A stretch of DNA of 64,000 bases from Blastocystis hominis. Taxonomy: Eukaryota > Sar > Bigyra > Opalinata > Blastocystidae. Where the stretch lies: contig NW_013171824.1 of NCBI RefSeq assembly GCF_000151665.1, positions 334,697 through 398,696 of the forward strand, written 5' to 3'. Position 1 is the stretch's first letter. Each line of letters starts with the position of its first letter. Position numbers and translations under genes: made by a program. Of this stretch, positions 40,662-48,522 are shown one piece after another. The notes below the pieces were generated by a model that worked only from the letters and a program-made list of their open reading frames with translations, was not told where the DNA came from and ran no database searches.

Positions 40662-40742
40662 TGGAAGCCACGGCTTCCTTTTTCACTTTGTCTCCTCCCC
40701 CTACGAGGGGGCGTTTTACGCCCCCGGGCAGCTTCGCTGCCC
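40662..40742. repeat. GC hairpins in the convergent intergenic region
   Basis: GGAAGCC-AC-GGCTTCC at 40662, then GGGGGCGT-TTT-ACGCCCCC and GGGCAGC-TTC-GCTGCCC (40707-40742). They lie between the ends of two converging genes, next to CCAAAGTAAAA and its complement TTTTTCACTTTG. Confidence 0.85.
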
Positions 40743-42011
40743 TTACACTTCCATGATGCTTACCTTCAGTCGAGTGAAGTAATGTTCGATCGTGGTGTCT
40801 CCAGAACGTAAGATTTGAATTTTCATATCTACAGGGCGTACTGATGTGAATATGTTCGTGCCACTCAATGTCGTTGTTGGCACTGGATTATTCAAGCTTG
40901 CTTTAATGATTGTAGCTGTCTCGACACCCATTACGAGAGTTGGCACGCTCGTGAATCCTACAAGTGCCTGTTCATAGTTGTCACAATGAAGTACGGCATC
41001 GATGGTGATCATGTACGTCTTATTGGGTTCCAATTTGATCGGTGCAGAAAGGTCCGAACCTTCCGACGTGAGTGCCTCGCTAACAACCTGGTGTCCACTT
41101 GTCCAGGAGGTGTACTCGAATGTCTTACTCAATTTAGCCGATGTGGGTGATAACGAGACTGTGCCGTTTTCTTTGACTTCCATGACGTACTTGCCAGCAG
41201 TGGATGGGATTGTTAGCTTGGACACGTTGGTCCCATTGTTGTACACGAGACACTTTTCATTGCTAGTACACCCGAGGATGTCTTTGTAGACGATCTCAGG
41301 CGTGAGATTAGTAAGAATTGGACTCTCATTGCTACTCTCGACCTTGAATGTCGCATAGCCTGCCGTGGTTGGCAATGGTAGACCATAGGCTCCATCGTTC
41401 CAGTAGGTGACGATTCTCTGTCCATCAGATCCGATTCCTAGAGCTTCATGGAAAAGACTTCTTGATGTGACCTTGTTGAAGTGGTAGTTATTGCTCGAAT
41501 CGGCTGAAAGGAAGAACGTTCCCGGCTTACTTGGTAAAAATAGATCCTTCGAATCACTCTTGGTCGAATTCCAGTTCGGTATCGCATACCAGTCCGACGT
41601 GCTCGTAAGTTCGAGAGCCTCGAAAATCACGGGCTTCGTCAATGCTTCCAATGAAGGTCCACTATCCGGGTCAGTCGTGAGAATGAAAGAACCACTTTCT
41701 GGCAGATTGATCGCTCCGAACGCCGAGTTATTCTTGAAGAAGGGAATAGCTCCATTGGTTGGAATGGTAATCGATTGTCCATCGCTGTCCTTGAAATACG
41801 AGTTATCCAAGGAAGTGAAATCTTCACCTGCGACCGACCATGTGTACACATCGTCAGTCTTGGTGAGCACATAGTTGCCATTGGCCGACGGAAATGCGAA
41901 CGTGTCGAAAGAGTTGTCCGAGTAGTACTGGATACCCTCGGTCATCTCCTTGCGTTTGAATACTCCGTTCTGGAGATATACAAGTTTCTCAGGTTGTGTT
42001 GGTGTTGCCAT
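40743..42011 (-). CDS. Fibre- or spike-like Polinton protein with GxYxL repeats
   Basis: 422 residues without signal peptide. Five or six units of ~50 residues share a pattern of Pro, a Gly and an aromatic/beta strand: FPSANGNYVLTKTDD, LPESGSFILTTDPD, LPSKPGTFFLSADSS, LPTTAGYATFKVESS and IPSTAGKYVMEVKENG. A separate C-terminal beta domain (LEPNKTYMITIDAVLHC...) resembles trimeric head domains. Repeated short beta units with a distal head are typical of virion fibres, so it may mediate attachment. It diverges from the major capsid gene with an 88 bp gap that contains a double hairpin. No homology claimed. Confidence 0.5.
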   Translation of the reverse strand: MATPTQPEKLVYLQNGVFKRKEMTEGIQYYSDNSFDTFAFPSANGNYVLTKTDDVYTWSVAGEDFTSLDNSYFKDSDGQSITIPTNGAIPFFKNNSAFGAINLPESGSFILTTDPDSGPSLEALTKPVIFEALELTSTSDWYAIPNWNSTKSDSKDLFLPSKPGTFFLSADSSNNYHFNKVTSRSLFHEALGIGSDGQRIVTYWNDGAYGLPLPTTAGYATFKVESSNESPILTNLTPEIVYKDILGCTSNEKCLVYNNGTNVSKLTIPSTAGKYVMEVKENGTVSLSPTSAKLSKTFEYTSWTSGHQVVSEALTSEGSDLSAPIKLEPNKTYMITIDAVLHCDNYEQALVGFTSVPTLVMGVETATIIKASLNNPVPTTTLSGTNIFTSVRPVDMKIQILRSGDTTIEHYFTRLKVSIMEV

Positions 42012-42053
42012 TTACTATGGAGGAGAGAAAACAGTTTTTTCCTCGTAGTAATT

Positions 42054-42096
42054 GGGGAATCTACGATTCCCCGGGCGAGAATTAAAATTCTCGCCC
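42054..42096. repeat. Double-hairpin element between fibre-like and capsid genes
   Basis: GGGGAATC-TAC-GATTCCCC then GGGCGAGAATTAAAATTCTCGCCC. TAAT flanks both sides (42049-42052, 42099-42102). Confidence 0.9.
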
Positions 42097-42104
42097 TATA
42101 ATAA

Positions 42105-43394
42105 ATGGCTACTACAATTCCTCCTGTGCATAACTACGAATCGCAGATTGTGTTCAGCAATCAGTCCAATAACATCAAGTCGACCGATGTGATCAATTGG
42201 ACGATCGCTCCATCCGGTGATGACGTGTACTTCAATCTGTACAAGTCTCGAATGACGTTCAAGCTCAAGATCACCGGATTGGCAAATAACGCAACAGGTT
42301 CACCCAAGGTATTCTATGTTCCGGTGAAGAAGAACATGTCGGGCATCGTGAACAACACGAAGGTCACGTACACCTATTGGAATGGTGAGAACCTGGCGTC
42401 CTTGCCTCTGAGTGCAGACAATGAAAACATCGGCCAGATCCGGTCACTCTTGAATGCGCTCACGGACAACAAGCACAACAATGTGGTGAATGAAGGATTG
42501 AAGGAACTGTCCTACATCTACTACGATGCATTGGACTACGATACTGACGATGAAACCGAGAGAGCTGCGGCCATCCTGGGTCGACCTTATGGTGGGTAGT
42601 TGTTCTACAACATGCTCAAGTTCGTACAGCCCAACAATTCGACCACGGCGTACACGACGATCAATGTGAACTTTGCAGACATCTTCGAAGGTTGTTCTCA
42701 GGAACGATTCATCAATCTCACGCAGATGGATGCTCAGATCTATCCCACGAACGACGATGCATACTTCTACATCGATGCTGGCAAAATCAATACCGCTACA
42801 AGTCCGGACGCTGTTCCATCAGCCACGGCTTTCACCGGTGTGTACTTCGATACATGCACGCTTTGGTATCACAGCTACAAGACGAGCGATGATTCGACGT
42901 TCGATCCCGAAGACACTCAGTTGGTGAAGAACCAGATCATGACCAAGACGTTCCGTATTCCTTCTGGCCAGAACTTCATCGATGATCGTGTGTTGGTTAA
43001 CTTCCCCGTCAAGATGATGTTCATGATGTTCACGGACGACGATGGTGATTTCTCGGAACTCCTTGATGTGCGATTCAAACGTATCTCCTTGAACATCGCT
43101 GGTGAACAGAAGCGTATCATCAATGTGGACAACACGAACACACCCGACGGCATTGATCACACTTTCTTCGAATGGATGGACTATCTTTGCAATAGTCGTT
43201 CCGACGAGTACGACACGCTGTTGACGTACAAGACCTGGTTGAATCAGTTCCGCATCTTCGCCTTCCCGTTGGCCGAGTGGTTCCCGATGCGAGCATCGAA
43301 TCAGATCCAGTTCGAAATCGAGTTGGAAGAGGATGTTGGAGCGACGATCCAGATGCACCTCATCATGATCCGTGCCAACACTGTGGGAGCGTAA
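42105..43394 (+). pseudogene. mcp: Polinton major capsid protein (double jelly-roll), one in-frame TAG
   Basis: 165 codons (start MATTIPPVHNYESQIVFSN, with TDVINWTIAPSGDDVYFNLY) end at TAG 42597. The same frame continues for 264 codons (FYNMLKFVQPNNST, VNFPVKMMFMMFTDDDG, FRIFAFPLAEWFPMRASNQI, IQMHLIMIRANTVGA). Total length and beta-rich text, with IQFEIELEEDVGATIQ near the end, fit a double-jelly-roll capsid. Position beside fibre, ATPase and protease supports this. A single stop with otherwise open frame means a recent mutation, readthrough or a sequencing error. It is annotated as broken for that reason. Confidence 0.8.
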
Positions 43395-43423
43395 GGGGAG
43401 CCGCAGGTTTGTATGGTAACTTT

Positions 43424-43464
43424 GAGGCGACTTCGTCGCCTCGGGAGGCATCTGCGATGCCTCC
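43424..43464. repeat. Double-hairpin element downstream of the capsid gene
   Basis: GAGGCGAC-TTC-GTCGCCTC then GGAGGCATC-TGC-GATGCCTCC. TAACT flanks both sides (43417-43421, 43466-43470). Confidence 0.92.
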
Positions 43465-43510
43465 ATAACTAATATCACTTAAAGATTTCAATAAATAAAT
43501 ATAAATAGAT

Positions 43511-44044
43511 ATGAGCAACAAGATTCAGGTTTTCGATCTTTCCAATGCTTCCAATGTGTCTCTCACTTCGAATGGATTCAAGAGAGAGGGCGAATCGGCG
43601 AAGTATGTTTGCAAGATCACCGATGCTACCATTGTTTTCGTGGGTGACAACTCAAAGTTCGAAACAGACAAGAAGAAACTGTTCAACACTTTCTCCATCA
43701 CACTGCCCAAGGAGCAATCGGAAGAGTTCAAAAGAATTCTTGATGAGACGAAGAGAGATAGTCGATCGTACAGCGAATACGAAGGTGAGATCCAGTTCAA
43801 AGTGAAATTGAGTCCGAGCACGAAGATCGTGAATAACGACAAGAAACCGATCAAGATCGATCTACGAAATGTGCCCTGTACTGATCTTCGTGAATACAAG
43901 GACGCAACGATCGATATCGTAGTAACTGGTACGAGCAATGAATTCGAGGGTAAAAATGGTGATATGTTTTCGTACATATCTCTCACAGCAACTCAAATCA
44001 AGATCAAGAGTATGAATAGTGTCTTCGATTGCGATTTCTTGTAA
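43511..44044 (+). CDS. Polinton protein of unknown function (177 aa), possible ssDNA-binding type
   Basis: Beta-rich with charged loops: ATIVFVGDNSKFETDKKKLF, YEGEIQFKVKLSPSTKIVN, ATIDIVVTGTSNEFEGKNGD and an acidic aromatic end (NSVFDCDFL). Small basic/acidic beta proteins ending in D-x-D-F are common among viral single-strand-binding proteins, so that role is possible but weak. The gene lies between capsid and ATPase genes, flanked by double hairpins on both sides. Confidence 0.55.
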   Translation: MSNKIQVFDLSNASNVSLTSNGFKREGESAKYVCKITDATIVFVGDNSKFETDKKKLFNTFSITLPKEQSEEFKRILDETKRDSRSYSEYEGEIQFKVKLSPSTKIVNNDKKPIKIDLRNVPCTDLREYKDATIDIVVTGTSNEFEGKNGDMFSYISLTATQIKIKSMNSVFDCDFL

Positions 44045-44047
44045 GTA

Positions 44048-44087
44048 GGGGCGACAAGGTCGCCCCGGGAGGAACGCAGTTCCTCCC
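44048..44087. repeat. Double-hairpin element after the 177-aa gene
   Basis: GGGGCGAC-AAG-GTCGCCCC then GGGAGGAAC-GCA-GTTCCTCCC. Flanks AAGTA and AGGTA are a near-duplication. Confidence 0.88.
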
Positions 44088-44150
44088 TAGGTAGCATGGT
44101 TTCTATTTTCACTTTGGGCATCGCGGATGTCGTGATAACCAAAGTAAATA

Positions 44151-44190
44151 GGGGCAACGCAGTTGCCCCGGGAGGAACTTCGTTCCTCCC
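44151..44190. repeat. Double-hairpin element before the ATPase gene
   Basis: GGGGCAAC-GCA-GTTGCCCC then GGGAGGAAC-TTC-GTTCCTCCC. TAAAT flanks both sides (44145-44149, 44194-44198). The ATPase ATG lies at the edge of the duplication. Confidence 0.9.
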
Positions 44191-44196
44191 TAATAA

Positions 44197-45579
44197 ATGG
44201 AAGATAGTCCGTACATTCCCAACATAGACACTACACTACTCTCGATCAAGAACCGAATAAGACGATTTAACCATCGATGTCCGTACAACAACAAACGATT
44301 GACGAGAAGAACAGAAAATACGCTCAATCAAGCCGAAGTAATGCAGGATACCATCAAACAACGGATGGAGAATGAAACCGATGAGGAGAAGAGCAAGCAA
44401 TATGCCAAAATACTGAAAGAATTAGCCGACTATATCCAGCCAGAGCAAACCATTGACGAGCAGTTGCAAGACCTTCGACAAAACAAGGAGAGCATGGGCA
44501 TTATGAAGTTCGACTGGGAACTCGATTGTCAGGACACATTCCTCAATCAATTCACGCTCATCATTGCTCCTTCCAAGTCGGGTAAGTCGTTCCTCATCAA
44601 CCAGTTGTGCTACGAGATACCTCACTCATTCGACAAGATCTGCTTCTTCATGGGAAAGGTGAGCTATGAAAACAAGTGTCCTCAAGTGCTCAAACATGTC
44701 GCCAACAAAGCAGGCATCAAGACGCAATGGATCAACACTGACAACGAAGTACGTCCAGAATTCACGGACAGTGAGGACGTCGCGTACAAACAATTGAATG
44801 AGGATGGATCAAGTGTGGCGATCTACAACGACACCACGTATCCGTCCATCTACATCTTCGACGACTTGTACACGAAGCCAAACGATCACTGGGTGGTGAA
44901 CTTCATGGACACCATGGCTTGCATGAGTCGACATCGGAAGACCAGTTGCTTCATTGCATTCCAAGGATTCACCAAGTTGAGCAACAAGATCATCGATAAT
45001 GCCACTCGAATCTTCTTGTACTATGACATCCTTGGACGAGAGGATCTGTGGCGCAAAATGAAGATACCACCACCGTCCAATTTGAGCGAGGTACTTCGTG
45101 ATATCCAGATGGGCATGCACACACGATGGTACTACCTGGATGACGATTCGCTGGTCGAGTACGTCCCATACGAGCTGAGTAGCAAACAACAAGCAATCAA
45201 CAAGATGCGATCGAAGTTACCGAAGGCATTGAGTGATGAACGAAAACGCAAAGAAGTGGAAGAGAAGCAACGACAAGTGCAGCAACTCGAAGAGGAACTT
45301 GGACGCACTTCCGACAATAAGAAGACCAAAGAGGGAGGAAGCGAAGCTTCCTCCCGAGGCAACTTCGTTGCCTCCAAAGTGAATAAGGGACGCACGTACA
45401 ATCTCTTGGACATCAAAGAAGCCGTTGAAATCAAACCACAGGACTACAGCAAAGCCATCAACACCAAGGAATTCCAGTTCGTACAAAAGCCGAGAGATGG
45501 AACACAGAACTACACGAGCGACACTTCTACCAAGCAGAAGAAAGGTAAGGGACTGCGTTCCAAGTACGACTTGACATAA
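44197..45579 (+). CDS. FtsK/HerA-type DNA-packaging ATPase (A32-like)
   Basis: 460 residues. Walker A is APSKSGKSFLINQL near residue 128 and Walker B is IYIFDDLYT near 225. The sensor region SRHRKTSCFIAFQGFTKLSNKI near 245-266 matches the A32-like pattern in which a short helix and Gln/Asn follow a hydrophobic strand. Such ATPases pump the genome into preformed capsids. A charged helical N-terminus and a Lys-rich C-terminus flank the core. A double hairpin (45333-45374) adds GGSEASSRGNFVAS near residue 385, away from the catalytic part. Confidence 0.88.
   Translation: MEDSPYIPNIDTTLLSIKNRIRRFNHRCPYNNKRLTRRTENTLNQAEVMQDTIKQRMENETDEEKSKQYAKILKELADYIQPEQTIDEQLQDLRQNKESMGIMKFDWELDCQDTFLNQFTLIIAPSKSGKSFLINQLCYEIPHSFDKICFFMGKVSYENKCPQVLKHVANKAGIKTQWINTDNEVRPEFTDSEDVAYKQLNEDGSSVAIYNDTTYPSIYIFDDLYTKPNDHWVVNFMDTMACMSRHRKTSCFIAFQGFTKLSNKIIDNATRIFLYYDILGREDLWRKMKIPPPSNLSEVLRDIQMGMHTRWYYLDDDSLVEYVPYELSSKQQAINKMRSKLPKALSDERKRKEVEEKQRQVQQLEEELGRTSDNKKTKEGGSEASSRGNFVASKVNKGRTYNLLDIKEAVEIKPQDYSKAINTKEFQFVQKPRDGTQNYTSDTSTKQKKGKGLRSKYDLT
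45333..45374. repeat. Double-hairpin element inside the ATPase gene
   Basis: GGGAGGAAGC-GAA-GCTTCCTCCC then GAGGCAAC-TTC-GTTGCCTC. CCAAAG flanks both sides (45326-45331, 45374-45379). The frame is kept. Confidence 0.92.
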
Positions 45580-45622
45580 CCGTGATGGCCAAAGTAAAAA
45601 AGGTCGCCATGTTTACTTTGGG

Positions 45623-46840
45623 CTAACCATCCAAGTCACTTCGCCAACCAAGGCCAACACGAGCCTGCTTTGCTTCTTTCTCTATTTCTGGAATAATGTC
45701 AAATCTCTCTTTTTCCCATACATCCATTGGAATCGTATAATGAGTCTTACGTACCTTTTTCCCACCATACTTCTTACACAAGTCTAAAAGGATTTTATCG
45801 ATCTCGTCTTTGAACGTGAAACCATTCGGTATGTCTTTCACTCTATACACACATACACGTCCCTCTCTATCCATTTTGGAACATGTACTCTTCCATTTAT
45901 CTGATTTAACATGTTGTGAATAGATGTGCACATTATCATCATTTTCAACGATAATGTACGTTATGAAAAAGTACCATTGTTGACCTACTTTATTTGGCAC
46001 ACGGCGATCCTTCAATTCCTTGTTCTCATGGGTCAGCTCTTCATTCGCACGTCTCAGCTCTTCGTTTGCCTTTCGAAGGTAGTCATTGTCCTCCTGTCGA
46101 AGACGTGTTAGGAATCTAAGCACATCGCAGGCAAATGCAGGATCGGCCCACATGAGGCATGCGTGAAGTAGCTCTTCGCAGATGATGTAACCCTGATTAG
46201 CACCACCAAAATCAGAGAATGAAATATACTGAATCACGTCGCAAATATCAAACTTGTCGTTTTGGGTGCCCTTTGACGGTAGGTCGGAATTCCGACCTAC
46301 TGTAGAATGACTGTTTTTGGCACTATTTTCACCCTCTAGTCCCTCGTTTGACAGGGGGTGGGAATTCCCACGAGCTGTAGAATGACTGTTTTTGGCACTA
46401 TTTTCACCCTCTAGTCCCTCGTTTGACAGGGGGTGGGAATTCCCACGAGCTGTAGAATGACCGTTTTTGGCACTATTTTCACCCTCTAGTCCCTCGTTTG
46501 ACAGGGGGTGGGAATTCCCACGAGCTGTAGATTGACCGTTTTTGGCACTATTTTCACCCTCTAGTCCCTCGTTTGACGGTAGGTCGGAATTCCAGCCTAC
46601 CGTAGATTGGCCCTCTAGACCCTCGTTTGACAGGTGGCTGGAATTCCAGCCACCTGTTTTTGCCATGTGTTCGATCAGTTCTTGGGTTTGCTTATTCTCA
46701 AGGTAATGTTTGAATCGCTTGTTTGTACCGTGCTTCTCGTTGTACTGTCTCAACAGATCAGAGACAAGGTACATTCGAATACCATTATCAAGGCACATAC
46801 GAATCTTGTAGTCGTAGAAGTCAATCTCTTCGAATTTCAT
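45623..46840 (-). CDS. KilA-N/BRO-like protein with coding minisatellite
   Basis: 405 residues. The N-terminal ~60 residues (YDYKIRMCLDNGIRMYLVSD, LLRQYNEKHGTNKRFKHYL) and the later segment (GGANQGYIICEELLHACLMW, ADPAFACDVLRFLTRL) resemble the two halves of a KilA-N DNA-binding domain, common in large DNA viruses. Between them about 130 residues are made of 25-residue repeats (NEGLEGENSAKN core). A short coiled coil (RKANEELRRANEEL) and a C-terminal domain (WYFFITYIIVENDDNVHIYS, WKSTCSKMDREGRVCVYRV) follow. The repeat seems to have expanded inside the domain. A regulatory role is likely by family. Confidence 0.65.
   Translation of the reverse strand: MKFEEIDFYDYKIRMCLDNGIRMYLVSDLLRQYNEKHGTNKRFKHYLENKQTQELIEHMAKTGGWNSSHLSNEGLEGQSTVGWNSDLPSNEGLEGENSAKNGQSTARGNSHPLSNEGLEGENSAKNGHSTARGNSHPLSNEGLEGENSAKNSHSTARGNSHPLSNEGLEGENSAKNSHSTVGRNSDLPSKGTQNDKFDICDVIQYISFSDFGGANQGYIICEELLHACLMWADPAFACDVLRFLTRLRQEDNDYLRKANEELRRANEELTHENKELKDRRVPNKVGQQWYFFITYIIVENDDNVHIYSQHVKSDKWKSTCSKMDREGRVCVYRVKDIPNGFTFKDEIDKILLDLCKKYGGKKVRKTHYTIPMDVWEKERFDIIPEIEKEAKQARVGLGWRSDLDG
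46270..46660. repeat. 75-bp minisatellite with changing palindromic cores
   Basis: About five units of 75 bp (25 codons) share CACTATTTTCACCCTCTAGT. Each contains a loopless palindrome around GGAATTCC whose arms differ between units yet stay complementary (for example GTGGGAATTCCCAC against GGTGGCTGGAATTCCAGCCACC). Confidence 0.9.
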
Positions 46841-46890
46841 TTCTATTTGTATTTATGTATTGAACTCTTTTAAGTACAATAGTTACAGTA

Positions 46891-46928
46891 GGGGACACTA
46901 CGTGCCCCCGGGGAAGCTTCGCTTCCCC
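46891..46928. repeat. Double-hairpin element after the protease gene
   Basis: GGGG(A)CAC-TA-CGTGCCCC-like stem then GGGGAAGC-TTC-GCTTCCCC. TTACA flanks both sides (46883-46887, 46929-46933) and supplies bases of the protease stop region. Confidence 0.9.
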
Positions 46929-47345
46929 TTACACCCTCTGGATAGCCGGGTCAACAGCGTCGTGCGTGTACAAGTGAAGGAGTGCCAAGTAGCCACAGTT
47001 GTTGGCAAAGATCGACTGGTATTTCACTTTGTTCACACGGAACACACGGTTCGTACCTGTCAACGGGAAGTCATTCATCTCGCCAAAGCTGTCCTGGTAG
47101 TTCAGTGTTCCGTCGTCTTCACGGAAGCAAGAAACAAAGTGACCGAGCTTACCATTATCCTCGAATGGTATCCAGATGATGCAATTCATCGGTTCTTTGT
47201 ACTTCTTTGCCAAGGACTTGTACTTGTCCAATTCCATCACATCGAAGTCGGGTATCTCGAGTTGCTTGGCCAGTTTTCGAACTTCATCGAAAGTCATTGG
47301 TTCAGCATCCATATTCATGTAGCCGTGCATATACAATTTCTTCAA
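46929..47345 (-). CDS. Adenain/Ulp1-like cysteine protease
   Basis: 138 residues. KLGHFVSCFREDDGTLNYQD SFGE holds the catalytic His and a following Asp/Glu pair, and ANNCGYLALLHLYTH holds the catalytic Cys in the CGY context of adenovirus and Polinton proteases. The order His, acidic, Cys matches clan CE. It should mature virion proteins during assembly. The likely substrate is encoded just upstream by the 364-residue gene, whose repeated Gly-Gly-Ala sites may be cleavage points. The length is short for the family, so the N-terminus may be minimal. The ATG overlaps the stop of the neighbouring gene by 4 bp. Confidence 0.85.
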   Translation of the reverse strand: MKKLYMHGYMNMDAEPMTFDEVRKLAKQLEIPDFDVMELDKYKSLAKKYKEPMNCIIWIPFEDNGKLGHFVSCFREDDGTLNYQDSFGEMNDFPLTGTNRVFRVNKVKYQSIFANNCGYLALLHLYTHDAVDPAIQRV

Positions 47346-48436
47346 TACACTCTCCTTCGAATTACTGACTCGTGCATCTTGTTCTCGTTCTGTGGAAGGG
47401 CTGTGAGGATGCGATTCTTTTTTTTCGTCGGGACTTCAATTGCTTGTGTCTCGTTGTCCAGGTCAGAAATATCGTAGCCAGTGCCAGCTTTGCTTTCCTT
47501 TCCTTGAATCTGGTTTGCCACATCGCTAACCGAATGGGACGACTTCGTCGTCCCGGCGGAACGAAGTTCCGCCACCGTACCCTTCGCCATGTCACCTATC
47601 ACATTCGCGAGCTGCTTCACGGTGTCCGATCCTGTCTTGTTGCTCACATAGTTCACACCCTTGTTGATCGCGTTATTCGCAGCATTCGTGCCAGCATTGA
47701 CCAGGATATCGGTGATGGGTTTCAACTTCTCGGCATTGTTGTCGTACCAACCTTTGATCTTGTTCCAAGCATTCTTGAAGAACGTGCCAACACGACTTGA
47801 ACCGGCGTACATTGCTCCACCTCGGACTTCGATGTTTTTACTTTGTCGTTCAATGGCTTTCATGGTCTTCAACACATCGTCGTAATCGCCAGGGTTGATT
47901 CCATTGAGGAACACAGCAGAAGCACCACCGAATTTCAGCGCGCCACCCTCCTTACCCTTCACTAGCTCTTTGAGGCTTGAGATGATCTGTGGAGCCATCT
48001 GAATGAGTGCTGGGATGATCGTGGCAGCAAGAGTACCAAGTGCTCCGCCTTTCTTGAGTCCGGTTAGCTCGTTCATCAATTGCGCTTCATTGAAGGCTAG
48101 TGCGCCACCTGTGTCCGAAGAGAAGCCAATGGCACCACCAGAAGCATTAGATTTACAACCTCCTCCTGAGCTAACGTCCTTGGTCGCCCCATTGAAAGCA
48201 ATAGCTCCAGCACTTTTCGCCGAAGTTCGCTTCGTTGGAAGCCTTCGGCTTCCCGGGAGAGCTTCGCTCTCCCTCGTCGCTCCTCGTTTCTTCCCTCTCT
48301 TTGATTGCACTGGTGCTTCGAGTTCCTTGTGTAGATTCAATGTCTTGCGTCGATCCACAATCGTTCCACTATCCTGTTCTCGGAAATCGGGTTCGCCATA
48401 GAAAGCAGATATATCAACAGTGAATGGAATTGCCAT
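47342..48436 (-). CDS. Polinton virion-like precursor with repeated GGA sites
   Basis: 364 residues, same strand as the protease and overlapping its start by 4 bp. The text is rich in Gly-Gly-Ala (SGGAIGF, TGGALAF, KGGALGT, EGGALKF, FGGASAV, RGGAMYA). A hydrophobic helix (TIIPALIQMAPQIISSL) and an amphipathic Trp segment (FFKNAWNKIKGWYDN) recall membrane-active adenovirus protein VI and its relatives, which adenain cleaves after Gly-Gly. That comparison is inference. Two double hairpins (47536-47573, 48237-48273) lie inside in frame. Confidence 0.6.
   Translation of the reverse strand: MAIPFTVDISAFYGEPDFREQDSGTIVDRRKTLNLHKELEAPVQSKRGKKRGATRESEALPGSRRLPTKRTSAKSAGAIAFNGATKDVSSGGGCKSNASGGAIGFSSDTGGALAFNEAQLMNELTGLKKGGALGTLAATIIPALIQMAPQIISSLKELVKGKEGGALKFGGASAVFLNGINPGDYDDVLKTMKAIERQSKNIEVRGGAMYAGSSRVGTFFKNAWNKIKGWYDNNAEKLKPITDILVNAGTNAANNAINKGVNYVSNKTGSDTVKQLANVIGDMAKGTVAELRSAGTTKSSHSVSDVANQIQGKESKAGTGYDISDLDNETQAIEVPTKKKNRILTALPQNENKMHESVIRRRVY
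47536..47573. repeat. Double-hairpin element inside the GGA-rich gene (1)
   Basis: GGGACGAC-TTC-GTCGTCCC then GGCGGAAC-GAA-GTTCCGCC, the mirror orientation of the one in integrase. ACCG flanks both sides (47529-47532, 47574-47577). Confidence 0.92.
48237..48273. repeat. Double-hairpin element inside the GGA-rich gene (2)
   Basis: GGAAGCC-TTC-GGCTTCCC then GGGAGAGC-TTC-GCTCTCCC. Flanks TTCGTTG and CTCGTCG are similar. Encodes ESEALPGSRRLPT in frame. Confidence 0.88.
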
Positions 48437-48445
48437 TTATGTATG

Positions 48446-48485
48446 GGGAAATCGTAGATTTTCCCGGGGAAGCTACGCTTCCCCA
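48446..48485. repeat. Double-hairpin element between two minus-strand genes
   Basis: GGGGAAATC-GTA-GATTTTCCC then GGGGAAGC-TAC-GCTTCCCC, just upstream of the GGA-rich gene. Flanks TTATGTA and ATTCGTA are partly alike. Confidence 0.88.
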
Positions 48486-48522
48486 TTCGTACAAAGTGAA
48501 AAGAAGATCAAAGATATATTCA

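Noticed and set aside
46270-46660. CRISPR-like array
   Set aside because: Units are coding, in frame, 75 bp long with no unique spacers; eukaryotic context.
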